Assembly (NCBI RefSeq): GCF_014268935.2
Contig: NZ_JABWRJ020000001.1
Coordinates: 1,116,001 to 1,180,000, forward strand
Source of the DNA: Pseudomonas peradeniyensis
Lineage (GTDB): Bacteria > Pseudomonadota > Gammaproteobacteria > Pseudomonadales > Pseudomonadaceae
DNA length: 64,000 nt
Direction: 5' to 3'
Position 1 is the stretch's first letter. Each line of letters opens with the position of its first letter. Below the pieces are notes generated by a model. That model had not been told where the DNA came from. It did not search any database and saw nothing but the letters and a program-made list of their open reading frames with translations. Shown piece after piece: positions 1 through 8,461 of the stretch. Both the position numbers and the translations under genes were made by a program.

Positions 1-186
1 GGCTATGTCGGGTTGTCGGTGCTGCCGCCGTTCGTGGCGTTCCATGTGCCCTACATCAGCGAGCAGGCGCGCGAGCAGTATCTGGCGCAGTACCGCGAGC
101 ATCTGCTGACGCTCGATGAGCGAGCGCCGTTGGTGTTTCCGTCGCTGGATGACTTCGACGCCACCTTGCACCCAAGAGTCCTGTGA
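1..186 (+). CDS. NAD(P)H:quinone oxidoreductase, flavodoxin-like fold (3' end only)
   Basis: Only the last 61 codons are present; the gene begins before the window. The readable tail starts with an aromatic/hydrophobic segment followed by a VPYISEQAREQYL-like helix and a short C-terminal arm. This resembles the end of Flavodoxin_2 / KefF-MdaB type FMN-dependent NAD(P)H quinone reductases, which carry out two-electron reduction of quinones in the cytoplasm. It lies 15 nt upstream of the crotonase gene on the same strand, so the two are probably co-transcribed. The family call rests on the C-terminal tail alone and is moderate; the cofactor-binding part cannot be seen. Confidence 0.6.
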   Translation, partial: GYVGLSVLPPFVAFHVPYISEQAREQYLAQYREHLLTLDERAPLVFPSLDDFDATLHPRVL

Positions 187-201
187 CGGGGAGCGCTACT
201 C

Positions 202-984
202 ATGCCTGTTGATGTCGAGCGTTGCGAAGGCATCGCGTTTCTCACCCTGGATCAGCCGCAGAGACGCAACAGCTTCGACCTGCCCATGGCCATCGCCCTG
301 CGCGATGCCGTGCGTGGCCTGACGCAGGAACCGCCGAAGGTGGTGGTGCTGCGCAGCCGTGGCGAGCACTTCTCGGTCGGCGGTGACGTCCACCACTTCC
401 AGCAGCTGCTGCAAGGTTCGCCCGACGCCCGCAGCGCAGGTGCCGCGCAGCTGGTCGGCGCGGTGAACGAGGCGGTGCTCGGGCTCACTGGCCTGCCATG
501 CCCGGTGCTGGGGCTGCTCAGTGGCGCCGTAGCCGGCTTCGGCCTGTCCCTGGCGCTGGGCTGTGACCTGCTGGTGGCCGCCGAGGACGCTCGGCTGGTC
601 TACGCCTACGGTGCCATCGGCATCACCCCGGACGGCGGCGGCAGCTGGCACCTGCCGCGCCATCTCGGGCTGCATCGCGCCCTCGCCTTGGCGTTGCTGA
701 ACAAGTCCTTGTCGGCCCAGGAGGCCCAGTCACTCGGGCTGGTGGTCGAGGTGGTGCCTGTCGACGCCTTGCCGGCCACCGGCCTGGCGCTGGCCAAGCG
801 CCTGGCCGGCGCAGCTGCCGCTGCGCAGACGGGGGCCAAGCGGCTTCTGCGCGCAGGTCTGGAGGGCGATCTGGCCAGCGCGCTGGACCGGGAGCGGGGC
901 GTGTTCGTGAGTCTCTGCGCCAGCGATGACTTTGCCGAGGGGGTGGAGGCCTTCTGTGAGCGCCGTCCGGCGTCCTTCGGCTAG
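202..984 (+). CDS. enoyl-CoA hydratase/isomerase family (crotonase) protein
   Basis: A 260-residue crotonase-fold protein acting on an acyl-CoA thioester in the cytoplasm. The first oxyanion-hole segment FSVGGD lies at residues 57-62 and the second, SGAVAG, at about 107-112. The position that carries the second catalytic Glu in true hydratases reads PDGGGSW, so it is Asp144. That is typical of the isomerase-like branch (PaaG/ECI type) rather than of 2-enoyl-CoA hydratases, so the chemistry may be isomerisation. The ATG has a purine-rich GGGGAG just upstream. It follows the quinone reductase by 15 nt, probably in one operon. The substrate cannot be deduced. Confidence 0.85.
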   Translation: MPVDVERCEGIAFLTLDQPQRRNSFDLPMAIALRDAVRGLTQEPPKVVVLRSRGEHFSVGGDVHHFQQLLQGSPDARSAGAAQLVGAVNEAVLGLTGLPCPVLGLLSGAVAGFGLSLALGCDLLVAAEDARLVYAYGAIGITPDGGGSWHLPRHLGLHRALALALLNKSLSAQEAQSLGLVVEVVPVDALPATGLALAKRLAGAAAAAQTGAKRLLRAGLEGDLASALDRERGVFVSLCASDDFAEGVEAFCERRPASFG

Positions 985-1165
985 AAAGCCCATCGTCTCT
1001 GCAGGGCTGTGAAAATCGTTGGAGGGGAGGATGGCGGATCCTCGCCAGAGTCACTCCTGCAAGACAGCGCGCCAGATCCAGCCTCCATTCGAGCGCCATT
1101 TCCGGAGTGGGGCAGCATTCTGTTACAGTCGCCGCCTCACTTTATCGGTCCGGGGATGTACAAGG

Positions 1166-1801
1166 ATGTCGTTTCACGATTGGTTCGGTTTTGTCGTCGT
1201 CTCGATGCTGGTGACCCTGTCGCCAGGCCCAGGGGTCATCATGGCCCTGTCCAACTCGTTGTCCCACGGGCCGAGGCGGGCAATGCTCGGATCGCTCGGC
1301 AACGCCTTCGGCCTGCTGGTTGTGTCCACCGCCACCAGTGCCGGCCTCGGGGTGCTGCTGCAAACCTCGGCCACGGCCTTCCTGCTGCTCAAGGTGCTCG
1401 GCGCGAGCTACCTGATCTACCTGGGCATCAAGCAGTGGAAGAGTCGCACCAGCGCCTTTGACCAGCTCGAGCAGCCGACCAAGGCCATCGCCAGCAATCG
1501 CCGGCTGCTGCTCAACGGCGTGACGGTGGCGCTGACCAATCCGAAGGCGATCCTGTTCTTCGCCGCCTTCCTGCCGCAGTTCATGCGCACCGGCCACGGC
1601 GCCGACGGCCAGCTCGGTCTGTTGGTGGTCACCTTCGCCCTGTGCTCGATGCTCTCCCATGCTTTCTATGTCACCCTGGCCCAGGCCTTGAAACGCCAGC
1701 TGGCCGCACCGAACCGCGCGCGCCTGATGAACCGCCTGTTCGGCGTGTCGTTCATGACGCTGGGGGCCAGCCTGTTCACTGTTCAGGCCAAGACAGCCTG
1801 A
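1166..1801 (+). CDS. LysE/RhtB family amino-acid exporter
   Basis: A 211-residue inner-membrane protein of the LysE superfamily, which exports amino acids or related metabolites. The N-terminal helix is followed by the family signature SPGPGVIMAL (residues 18-27), and a conserved TNPK-type motif (ALTNPKAILFFAAFLPQF, residues 129-146) lies before a hydrophobic helix. About six hydrophobic segments fit the family, and the usual length is about 205-215. The frame is open further upstream to 1019, but only the Met at 1166 gives the normal family N-terminus. It is a single gene between the crotonase and DUF3144 genes. The substrate is not predictable. Confidence 0.88.
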   Translation: MSFHDWFGFVVVSMLVTLSPGPGVIMALSNSLSHGPRRAMLGSLGNAFGLLVVSTATSAGLGVLLQTSATAFLLLKVLGASYLIYLGIKQWKSRTSAFDQLEQPTKAIASNRRLLLNGVTVALTNPKAILFFAAFLPQFMRTGHGADGQLGLLVVTFALCSMLSHAFYVTLAQALKRQLAAPNRARLMNRLFGVSFMTLGASLFTVQAKTA

Positions 1802-1829
1802 AGCAAACGTCTCCAATAGGTATACCGCC

Positions 1830-2126
1830 ATGGCACAAGCCACCGACCAGGCCTTCTACGACCGCGCCGACGCGCATATCGAACTGGCCAACCAGCAGAT
1901 CGAAAAGCTCGAGGACCTCGGCAAGGTCAGCGCTTCGATGACCTTCGCCGCCAGTCGCTTCAATGCCTGGATGACGGCACGCAGTTTCAAGTCCGCGCAA
2001 GAGATGGCCGCGGCGCGGGAGGAGCTGCTGAAGTACTTCTGCGAGCAGTACCGGATGATGCTTGAGGACAACCTCGATGAGCATATCCAGCAGTTCGACC
2101 GCTATGTGATGGGCAAGGACAGCTGA
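1830..2126 (+). CDS. DUF3144 domain-containing protein
   Basis: A 98-residue, highly charged, helical protein without signal peptide or membrane segment. It matches what I know of DUF3144, a small cytosolic family common in Pseudomonas: an N-terminal FYDRADAHIELANQQ helix, a central SxSMxFAASRFNAW segment and a C-terminal region ending in an aromatic-rich YVMGKDS. Function unknown. The gene starts 28 nt after the exporter and could be read with it, but nothing links their roles. Confidence 0.8.
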   Translation: MAQATDQAFYDRADAHIELANQQIEKLEDLGKVSASMTFAASRFNAWMTARSFKSAQEMAAAREELLKYFCEQYRMMLEDNLDEHIQQFDRYVMGKDS

Positions 2127-2277
2127 GGTCCGCCCAGAAAATTTGGCCATCTTCACACGACCTTGACAATCGCTGGAAGGAACGTTGACAGACCCTCGCT
2201 AAAGTTCGCCTCCGTTGAAATGCATCGCGCAATGCCGGTGCGTTTCCCGTGGTGTCGAGAACCTTATCCAGCGAGTC

Positions 2278-3105
2278 ATGATCATGTTCGAATCAACGTC
2301 CATCAGGAAGATACTGGGCACTTCGCTTGCCCTCAACGCGGCGCTTGCCTGCAGCCAGGCCAGTGCCCAGGAAAAGACTGCGCCGGACATCATCTGGGGC
2401 GACGAGACCCAGGTCACCGCCGGCTTCGCCCTGCATGCCGCGCCGCGCTACATGGGCGCGAAGGGCAGCCAAGGCCACCTGTTGCCATCGGTGACCCTCC
2501 AGCGCGGCATCTTCTTCGCCGACAGCCTCAAGGGCCTGGGCGTCCAGCATCAGTTCGACAGCGGCTTCAGCGCCAGCCTCTCGGTTGGCTACGACTTCGG
2601 CCGTGCCGACGGTGACAGCAAGTACCGCAATGGCTCGGACCATTTGAAAGGCATGGGCGAGGTAGGCGGTGCGACGGTGGTCGACATCAACCTGGCCCAG
2701 CAGGTCCTGCCTTGGCTTGCGATCACCGCCGATGCCGAGCTGCGCACCGGTGGCTACAAGCGCGGCAACCGCTATCAGTTCGGCCTGCTGAGCACGCTCC
2801 ACCACAACGACGCCGACACGGTGACCCTGGGCGTCAACGTCCATGCGGGGCAGGCCAGGTACAACCAGACCTACTTCGGCGTCACCGGCCAGCAAAGCGA
2901 CAACACCGATTTCAATCGATTCAAGGCCGACCAGGGCATCTATGCCTACTCGGGCGAGCTGTCGTGGATGCACCGGTTCGACCCGCACTGGTCGACCGTC
3001 GCCAGCGTGAATGTGATGCACTACACCGACCAGGTCCGCCACAGCCCGATCATCCGCCAGGATACGCCGGTCACCTCGACCGTCGGCGTTCAGTACGCGT
3101 TCTGA
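2278..3105 (+). CDS. MipA/OmpV family outer-membrane protein
   Basis: A 275-residue protein with an N-terminal signal peptide (Lys/Arg followed by a hydrophobic run, likely cleaved after a CSQASA-type box near residue 25). The mature part has alternating hydrophobic residues and ends in a C-terminal aromatic (QYAF), the hallmark of an outer-membrane beta-barrel. The N-proximal APRYMGAKGSQGHLLPS segment fits MipA/OmpV proteins, which span the outer membrane; E. coli MipA is a scaffold between MltA and PBP1B. ATG codons occur at 2278 and 2284 and no strong ribosome site discriminates them. The gene ends one base before the stop codon of the convergent VOC gene. Confidence 0.85.
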   Translation: MIMFESTSIRKILGTSLALNAALACSQASAQEKTAPDIIWGDETQVTAGFALHAAPRYMGAKGSQGHLLPSVTLQRGIFFADSLKGLGVQHQFDSGFSASLSVGYDFGRADGDSKYRNGSDHLKGMGEVGGATVVDINLAQQVLPWLAITADAELRTGGYKRGNRYQFGLLSTLHHNDADTVTLGVNVHAGQARYNQTYFGVTGQQSDNTDFNRFKADQGIYAYSGELSWMHRFDPHWSTVASVNVMHYTDQVRHSPIIRQDTPVTSTVGVQYAF

Positions 3106-3106
3106 C

Positions 3107-3607
3107 TCAGGCCTGCGGGAGGAATGCCTCCTCGATGAAGGCTTCGAGCGCCTGCGCCTCGATGATCTCGATCGAGAAATGCCCGAAACGCTTCGGCAGC
3201 CAGATGATGCGGGCACCGGCAGGCGACTGCAGGTGCTCGCGTGCCAGCGGCTTGCCGTTCTCGTCCTCGGGCTGGATGCCGTTGGCCGTCAGTTGGTCAT
3301 AGGCCTGTTCGATGTCCGGGGTGGAGTAGCAATGGCGGTAGATCATCCCTTCGCCGTGAGTCTCGAGCAGGTCCTTGAGGTTGCCCGCCAGCGGCTGCAC
3401 CAGCATGAAACGCTCCTGACCGATCCGGGCGATGGCGTAGTGCACATGCAGGCCGCCGCGCTCCCAGACGAGTGTGCGCGAGATATCGGCGCCCAGCACC
3501 TGGGCGTAGTAGGTACAAGCGGCCTGCAGATCGGCGACCAGCACATCCACGTGGCTGAACTTAAGGTCCATCGCATCGCTCGCTATCTCGGCAGGTGTTG
3601 TCATCAT
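3107..3607 (-). CDS. VOC (glyoxalase/bleomycin-resistance) family protein
   Basis: A 166-residue vicinal-oxygen-chelate fold protein. The beta-alpha-beta-beta-beta unit begins at FSHVDVLVADLQAACTYY (residues 18-35) and the second half contains the terminal Glu-bearing strand HFSIEIIE. Candidate metal ligands are His19 and the Glu in the final strand. Similar stand-alone VOC proteins are lyases, dioxygenases or antibiotic-binding proteins; the residues do not decide which. An alternative start at the Met of residue 13 is possible. The gene is convergent with the MipA/OmpV gene and is followed upstream by the small DUF2986 gene on the same strand. Confidence 0.8.
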   Translation of the reverse strand: MMTTPAEIASDAMDLKFSHVDVLVADLQAACTYYAQVLGADISRTLVWERGGLHVHYAIARIGQERFMLVQPLAGNLKDLLETHGEGMIYRHCYSTPDIEQAYDQLTANGIQPEDENGKPLAREHLQSPAGARIIWLPKRFGHFSIEIIEAQALEAFIEEAFLPQA

Positions 3608-3612
3608 CAGGC

Positions 3613-3795
3613 TCAGGGTTGCGTAGGGGAGGCGCTGTCTGCGGTGGCCTGCTCGGCGCCCAGGCTGGCTTCGGCCGCCAGTTTCAGCCGGTCGGCCTTG
3701 GAAATGTAGGTATTGCGGTTTTTCGGCGCCAGTTTGGCGCTGGCCTTCTTGGCGTGGGCTTTCAACAGCTGGTTGATCTTTTTACGACGGTTCAT
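3613..3795 (-). CDS. DUF2986 family small basic protein
   Basis: A 60-residue protein. The N-terminal half is very rich in Lys/Arg (MNRRKKINQLLKAHAKKASA), followed by the conserved NRNTYISKADRLKLAAEA block that defines DUF2986. Function unknown; the charge suggests nucleic-acid or ribosome contact, which is inference. The open frame extends upstream to 3870, but the extra residues do not resemble the family, so the Met at 3795 was chosen. It ends 5 nt before the start of the VOC gene on the same strand, so the two may be co-transcribed. Confidence 0.75.
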   Translation of the reverse strand: MNRRKKINQLLKAHAKKASAKLAPKNRNTYISKADRLKLAAEASLGAEQATADSASPTQP

Positions 3796-3948
3796 GTTTT
3801 TCGCTTCATTGGCGCCTGGTGGTACGGCAGGGACGAACGATACAACAAAGTGCCACTGACGAATCGTCATATTCGCGCTACACCATCACCTGACGGGTTT
3901 GCACGAAGGGCAGGCACGGAGCCTGTCGAACCCGACAAGGAGGTCATC

Positions 3949-4716
3949 ATGCAAGGATCACCACGGCATTGCGCCTGGGTCAGAACGCTGCTCTGGGGCT
4001 GGCTGGCCGCTGCCTCACCCATTTTCGCCGAGGAAATCTGCGCGTTGCCCGACGTCGTCGAGCCCGCGCCGGTGCGCCCGGTGGATTACGTCAACAAGGA
4101 CCTGCCCACCGATTACCTGGCGCTGGTGCTGTCCTGGTCGCCGGAGCACTGCGAGACCCAGCGCAACAAGCCCAAGGCGCAACGGGACAAGCATGCCTTC
4201 CAGTGCTTCTCGGGCAATCGCTTCGAATGGGTGGTGCATGGCCTGTGGCCGCAGAACCGCTATGCCAAGTCCAACCAGGACCATCCTCGCAACTGCCAGA
4301 GCGTCGGCTCGCTGCCGGCGCCACTGGTCAGGCAGCACCTGTGCATGATGCCGGGGCCGGACCTGATGCAGAACGAATGGCAGGCCCACGGCACCTGTGG
4401 CTGGTCGTCCGCCGACCGCTACTTCGCCGATACCCAGCGGGTGTACGACACGCTGCGCCGTCCCGACACGCAAGCCATGCTCGGCAGCGACCCTGGCCCC
4501 AATCAACTGGTGAACGCCAAGGTCAGCGACATCAAGCAGGCCTTCCTGGCCCGCAATCCCACGTTGCCGGCACAGAGCCTGCGGGTCTCGGTGGGTTCGG
4601 GCAACCGCCTGAAGGAGCTCTGGGTGTGCCTGGACAAGCAGCTCGCTCCGATCCCGTGCCCGAGCGGCGGGACCCCCGACAACCAGCAGATCAAGGTCAG
4701 GACGCCGTTCCAGTAA
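3949..4716 (+). CDS. secreted ribonuclease T2 family protein
   Basis: A 255-residue RNase with a Sec signal peptide (hydrophobic run WVRTLLWGWLAAASPIFA, cleavage near residue 27). It is predicted to cleave single-stranded RNA through a 2',3'-cyclic phosphate in the periplasm or outside the cell. Both family catalytic boxes are present: CAS-I VVHGLWPQNR with His97, and CAS-II NEWQAHGTCGW with Glu143 and His147. Multiple Cys residues in the mature part fit the disulfide-rich fold. The start was chosen for the strong AAGGAGG site six bases upstream of the ATG. It is followed after 22 nt by the phospholipase D-like gene, suggesting an operon of two phosphodiesterases. Confidence 0.92.
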   Translation: MQGSPRHCAWVRTLLWGWLAAASPIFAEEICALPDVVEPAPVRPVDYVNKDLPTDYLALVLSWSPEHCETQRNKPKAQRDKHAFQCFSGNRFEWVVHGLWPQNRYAKSNQDHPRNCQSVGSLPAPLVRQHLCMMPGPDLMQNEWQAHGTCGWSSADRYFADTQRVYDTLRRPDTQAMLGSDPGPNQLVNAKVSDIKQAFLARNPTLPAQSLRVSVGSGNRLKELWVCLDKQLAPIPCPSGGTPDNQQIKVRTPFQ

Positions 4717-4738
4717 CCGGCCTGCAAGGAGTGCACCC

Positions 4739-6430
4739 ATGCGAGCATCCACCACTGGCGACTACCTGCGCATCCGCGCCATCGCCGGCACCCATGTCGT
4801 GTTCCTGGCCTGGGACTTCGTCACGCCGCCGAGCCTCGAGGCACTGGTCGGCGAGCAGAGCCTGCTGGGTTTTGCCTTACACCGCCGGTACTTCGACGCG
4901 ACCGGCAAGCTGCGGACCCAATACTACCTGCGCGGCCTCAAGCGCTTCGCCGACAAGGACAAGGGGCTGCCCCCGGGCACGTTGGTGCCGACCAGCGAGC
5001 ACCCGATCCAGAGTTTCCTGTGGGCCGACTACACCGTCGCGTCCGAAGGAGAGTACGCCTACACGGTGCAGCCGGTGTTCGGCGAACCCAGGAACCTGCG
5101 CATCGACGAAGCCCGTGGCGTCTCGGTGCGCGTGCGCTGTGAGCCGACGCTTGCGCCGGCCGGCGAGGGCCTGGGGCACGATATCCATTTCAACCGCGGC
5201 GTGATCGGCTCCCAGGCTTATGCCAGGGAATTCGACAACGTCGCTCCCAATCCCGATGCGCCGGCCTCCAAACCGATGAAATGGCTTTCGCGGGGCCTGT
5301 ACGAGGCCCTGCTCGACTTCATCGGGCGCGGCGGCGCGAAAGGCATGGGCCTGCGCGCGGCGTTCTACGAGTTCCAGTACCTGCCGGTTGCCCAGGCCCT
5401 GCGCGAGGCCGCCCGTGAAGGCGATGTGCAGGTCGTCTTCGATGCCCAGAGCAAGTACAAGGCGAACAACCTGGCCACCATCGAGCAGGCCGGCCTGCAG
5501 GCCTGGGTGCATCCGCGCACGGTCAGCGAAGGCATCCGCCACAACAAGTTCATCGTGCTGCTCAAGGACGGCCAGCCGGTCAGCGTCTGGACCGGCTCGA
5601 CCAATATCTCGGCTGGCGGGATCTTCGGCCACTCCAATGTCGGCCATGTTGTCCACGACCCCATCATCGCCCAGCAATACCTGGACTACTGGACACGACT
5701 GCAACAGAACATGACCCCGGCAAGCTTGCGAGTGCCCAACGCCCAGGCCAGCCCTCTGCCTGCCTTGCCGTTGCAGCCAGGCACCTACCCGCTGTTCAGC
5801 CCTCGCGAGCGCAAGGAAACGCCCCAGGCGCAGAAGACCTTGCAGTGGTATGCGGACCTGGCCGGCGCAGCCCGTCAGCTGGTGTGTTTTACCGCCGCGT
5901 TCGAGATCGCTCGGGAGTTCCAGGAGGTGCTCCAGGCGCAGAACGATGTGCTGCGCTACGTGATCAAGGACGACCCGCTCAGGAAGACCGAGGACATCGG
6001 TACCGACGGTGACGTGATCTTCGCCGCCGGCAGCTACCTGGGCGAGGACAACCCGCTGACCAATGCGCTCAAGGAGCGTGACAACCCGCTCAACAGCAAC
6101 GACTTCGTGCATACCAAGTACCTGCTGGTCGACCCGTTGGGCGAGCAGCCCACGGTGGTGACCGGGTCGGCGAACTTCAGCGCCGCCTCCCAGGAGAAGA
6201 ACGACGAGAACATGCTGGTGATCCACGGCGACACCCGGGTGGCGGACATCTACTTCGGCGAGTTCATGCGCCTGTTCGATCACCACTACGCGCGCTACCT
6301 GGCGGCGAAGTACCAGGCCCGGCCCGGGAACACCGGCAACTACCTCAAGCCGCAGGCCGGGCAATGGCTGCCTGCGCACCTGGATCCGGCGAACTACCGG
6401 TCGAAGCGGCGCCGCTATCTGGTCGGCTGA
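4739..6430 (+). CDS. phospholipase D-like phosphodiesterase
   Basis: A 563-residue protein with two HxK catalytic modules of the PLD superfamily. The first is at His268-x-Lys270 followed by a GSTN motif, and the second at His458-x-Lys460 followed by a GSANFS motif. The enzyme should form a phospho-histidine intermediate and act on phospholipid or nucleic-acid phosphodiesters. The first 170 residues are a separate beta-rich region that I do not recognise and that may bind substrate or partner. No signal peptide is seen, unlike the adjacent RNase, so it is cytosolic or exported by another route. A CAAGGAG site precedes the ATG. No VgrG/PAAR or immunity-type gene is adjacent, which argues weakly against a type VI effector. 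Confidence 0.87.
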   Translation: MRASTTGDYLRIRAIAGTHVVFLAWDFVTPPSLEALVGEQSLLGFALHRRYFDATGKLRTQYYLRGLKRFADKDKGLPPGTLVPTSEHPIQSFLWADYTVASEGEYAYTVQPVFGEPRNLRIDEARGVSVRVRCEPTLAPAGEGLGHDIHFNRGVIGSQAYAREFDNVAPNPDAPASKPMKWLSRGLYEALLDFIGRGGAKGMGLRAAFYEFQYLPVAQALREAAREGDVQVVFDAQSKYKANNLATIEQAGLQAWVHPRTVSEGIRHNKFIVLLKDGQPVSVWTGSTNISAGGIFGHSNVGHVVHDPIIAQQYLDYWTRLQQNMTPASLRVPNAQASPLPALPLQPGTYPLFSPRERKETPQAQKTLQWYADLAGAARQLVCFTAAFEIAREFQEVLQAQNDVLRYVIKDDPLRKTEDIGTDGDVIFAAGSYLGEDNPLTNALKERDNPLNSNDFVHTKYLLVDPLGEQPTVVTGSANFSAASQEKNDENMLVIHGDTRVADIYFGEFMRLFDHHYARYLAAKYQARPGNTGNYLKPQAGQWLPAHLDPANYRSKRRRYLVG

Positions 6431-6438
6431 CAGTCCCC

Positions 6439-6498
6439 TCAGGCCATACGCTCCGACAGGGCTATGCGCCGCTTGGGCATGTAGGTGATTTGCTCCAT
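6439..6498 (-). other. possible tiny ORF or remnant beside the LexA box
   Basis: A 19-codon frame (MEQITYMPKRRIALSERMA) runs leftwards from the LexA-like box, with an in-frame upstream ATG at 6516 giving 25 codons. There is no Shine-Dalgarno sequence before either ATG. It could be the stub of an SOS gene lost by deletion, a micro-peptide, or chance. I do not recognise the sequence. Confidence 0.2.
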
Positions 6499-6521
6499 GA
6501 TGGGTAGGAGAAGCATAGCTA

Positions 6522-6541
6522 TACTGTATAAATATCCAGTA
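6522..6541. promoter_or_regulatory. LexA-binding (SOS) box
   Basis: The 20 bases TACTGTATAAATATCCAGTA match the E. coli SOS consensus TACTGTATATATATACAGTA at 18 of 20 positions and keep CTG-N10-CAG. The core is one base from the CTGTATAAATATACAG form usual in pseudomonads. It lies 131 nt upstream of the LPMO-chitinase operon and 23 nt upstream of a tiny leftward ORF. The site is visible; which side it controls is inference. Confidence 0.75.
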
Positions 6542-6672
6542 TTCGTTGGGGTTTCTCCCCACGGCCGGCTTCGGTGCGCAAAATCGCCCCGTGGACAATA
6601 AATCCAGCTCCGTTAATTTGAAGACCTCTTCCTAGGAAAGGGAGAGTTCTTAAACCTTATGGAGCTATGAAC

Positions 6673-7308
6673 ATGAACCAACCACAAAACCAGAACCCAC
6701 TTCGCCATGGCCGCGTCACTTCCCCGGCCTCCCGCGGCGCCGTCGCCATCGATCTCGGCGTACTGAGCGGCTGGCAGGTCGACGAAATGGAAGGCGGCAA
6801 GAACTTCCCGGCCCTGGCGGCCGGCCCGTTCCCCGCACCGTTCCAGTCGGACAACCCGAGCGTAGCCCCGCCCGCCGACGGCTACATCCTCAGCGGTGGC
6901 AAGACCGACGCCCGTGACTGCGTCAACTTCACCGACGAGGAGATGAGCAAGAAGCTCAACCGCGCCTTCACCTGGCCGCTGGTCAACGTCGACCCCGGGC
7001 AGCTGTTCAAGGTGACCTGGCGCTACACCGCGCCGCACACCACCCGCGGCTACCGCTGGCTGATCACCAAGGACGGCTGGGATCCGAAACAGCGCATCAC
7101 CCGTGCGCAGCTGGAGGACAAGCCATTCGCCGAGGACTTCTACCCGCAGGTACCGTACTACAGCCACGCCGGCGAGCTGAAGGCCAAGGTCGACCACGAA
7201 GTGAAGCTGCCGGCCAACAAGAAGGGCCGTCATGTGATCGTCCTGATGTGGATCGTCGCCAACACCGGCAACGCCTTCTACCAGGCCTTCGACGTCGACT
7301 TCAAGTAA
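6673..7308 (+). CDS. AA10 lytic polysaccharide monooxygenase (chitin-binding, CBM33)
   Basis: A 211-residue AA10 domain that oxidatively cleaves chitin or cellulose with copper. The first histidine-brace residue is His12, in a HGRVTSPASRG motif. The second is His122 in the TAPHTTRGYRWLITK segment, followed by a WDP turn. The C-terminal NTGNAFYQAFDV block carries the usual axial aromatic. In active LPMOs the first His must be the mature N-terminus after Sec cleavage. Here it is preceded by only about 11 polar residues (NQPQNQNPLR) and no hydrophobic signal, so export and processing must differ. The start at 6673 is preferred over 6667 because GGAG is 8 nt upstream of it. The chitinase follows after 37 nt. 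Confidence 0.87.
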   Translation: MNQPQNQNPLRHGRVTSPASRGAVAIDLGVLSGWQVDEMEGGKNFPALAAGPFPAPFQSDNPSVAPPADGYILSGGKTDARDCVNFTDEEMSKKLNRAFTWPLVNVDPGQLFKVTWRYTAPHTTRGYRWLITKDGWDPKQRITRAQLEDKPFAEDFYPQVPYYSHAGELKAKVDHEVKLPANKKGRHVIVLMWIVANTGNAFYQAFDVDFK

Positions 7309-7345
7309 GTCCGCGGATCTTCCACACGTTCTAAAGGATTGGAAC

Positions 7346-8395
7346 ATGTCAAAGATTGACTTTACCCAACTGAAGGCCGCGCGCGACGACGCCGCCTCGC
7401 GCATGCCCAGCCTCGAGGGCAAGAAGATCCTCATGGGCTACTGGCACAACTGGCCGGCGGGCCCGGCGGACGGCTACCAGCGCGGGCAGTTCGCCAACAT
7501 GAGCCTGGAGGAGGTGCCGCGCGACTACAACGTGGTGGCCGTGGCGTTCATGAAGGGCAGCGGCATCCCGACCTTCAAGCCGTACAACCTCTCCGATGCC
7601 GAGTTCCGCCGCCAGGTCGGCGTGCTCAACAGCCAGGGCAGGGCGGTGCTGATGTCGCTGGGCGGTGCCGATGCGCATATCGCACTGAACCCGGGCCATG
7701 AACAGCCGCTGGCCAATGAAATCATCCGCCTGGTGGAAACCTACGGTTTCGACGGGCTGGACATCGATCTTGAACAGAGCGCGATCGACTTCGCCGCCAA
7801 CAAGACTGTCCTGCCCGCCGCGCTGAAGCTGGTGAAGGATCACTATGCCGCCGAGGGCAAGCATTTCATCATCAGCATGGCACCGGAGTTCCCCTACCTG
7901 ACCAGCGCCGGGCGCTACGTCGACTACCTCAAGGCACTGGAGGGGTACTACGACTTCATCGCCCCGCAGTTCTACAACCAGGGTGGCGACGGGCTGTGGG
8001 TGCAGGAGGCCAACAACGGCAGGGGCGCCTGGATCGCCCAGAACAACGATGCGCTCAAAGAGGACTTCCTCTTCTACCTGACCGAAAGCCTGGTCAGCGG
8101 CACCCGCGGCTTCACCCGGATCCCGGCCGACAAGTTCGTCATCGGCCTGCCGGCCAACGTCGATGCCGCCGCCACCGGCTACGTGGTCAACCCGACGGCG
8201 GTGACCAACGCGTTCAAGCGACTGTACGCCAAGGGCGTGTCGATCAAGGGCCTGATGACCTGGTCGGTCAACTGGGACAACGGGGTCAACAAGGACCACG
8301 TGCCCTACAACCAGGAGTTCAGCCGACGCTACGGGCCGCTGATCAACGGCACCAAGGCGCCTGCACGCACCCGCAAGGCACCGACCGGCGCCTGA
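7346..8395 (+). CDS. glycoside hydrolase family 18 chitinase
   Basis: A 349-residue single-domain GH18 enzyme hydrolysing beta-1,4 GlcNAc polymers. The catalytic DxxDxDxE motif reads DGLDIDLE, residues 136-143, with Glu143 as acid. The KKILMGYWHNW start strand and the later APQFYNQGG and LMTWSVNWD strands complete the TIM barrel. There is no signal peptide and no carbohydrate-binding module in the frame; the partner LPMO may supply chitin binding. Leaderless GH18 enzymes such as ChiC of Pseudomonas aeruginosa and Serratia leave the cell by a holin/endopeptidase route or by lysis. An AAAGGA site is 7 nt upstream of the ATG. The operon ends at a strong terminator. Confidence 0.92.
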   Translation: MSKIDFTQLKAARDDAASRMPSLEGKKILMGYWHNWPAGPADGYQRGQFANMSLEEVPRDYNVVAVAFMKGSGIPTFKPYNLSDAEFRRQVGVLNSQGRAVLMSLGGADAHIALNPGHEQPLANEIIRLVETYGFDGLDIDLEQSAIDFAANKTVLPAALKLVKDHYAAEGKHFIISMAPEFPYLTSAGRYVDYLKALEGYYDFIAPQFYNQGGDGLWVQEANNGRGAWIAQNNDALKEDFLFYLTESLVSGTRGFTRIPADKFVIGLPANVDAAATGYVVNPTAVTNAFKRLYAKGVSIKGLMTWSVNWDNGVNKDHVPYNQEFSRRYGPLINGTKAPARTRKAPTGA

Positions 8396-8461
8396 TCGAA
8401 CCCGCATCGGGCAGACGTGCCTGATGCCCGGCAGTCGAGGCCTGCCGACATGATCGATGAG

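Noticed and set aside
4739..6430. Phospholipase D-like protein as a type VI secretion effector (Tle5)
   Set aside because: No VgrG, PAAR, adaptor or immunity-type gene is adjacent and the N-terminal domain does not look like Tle5.
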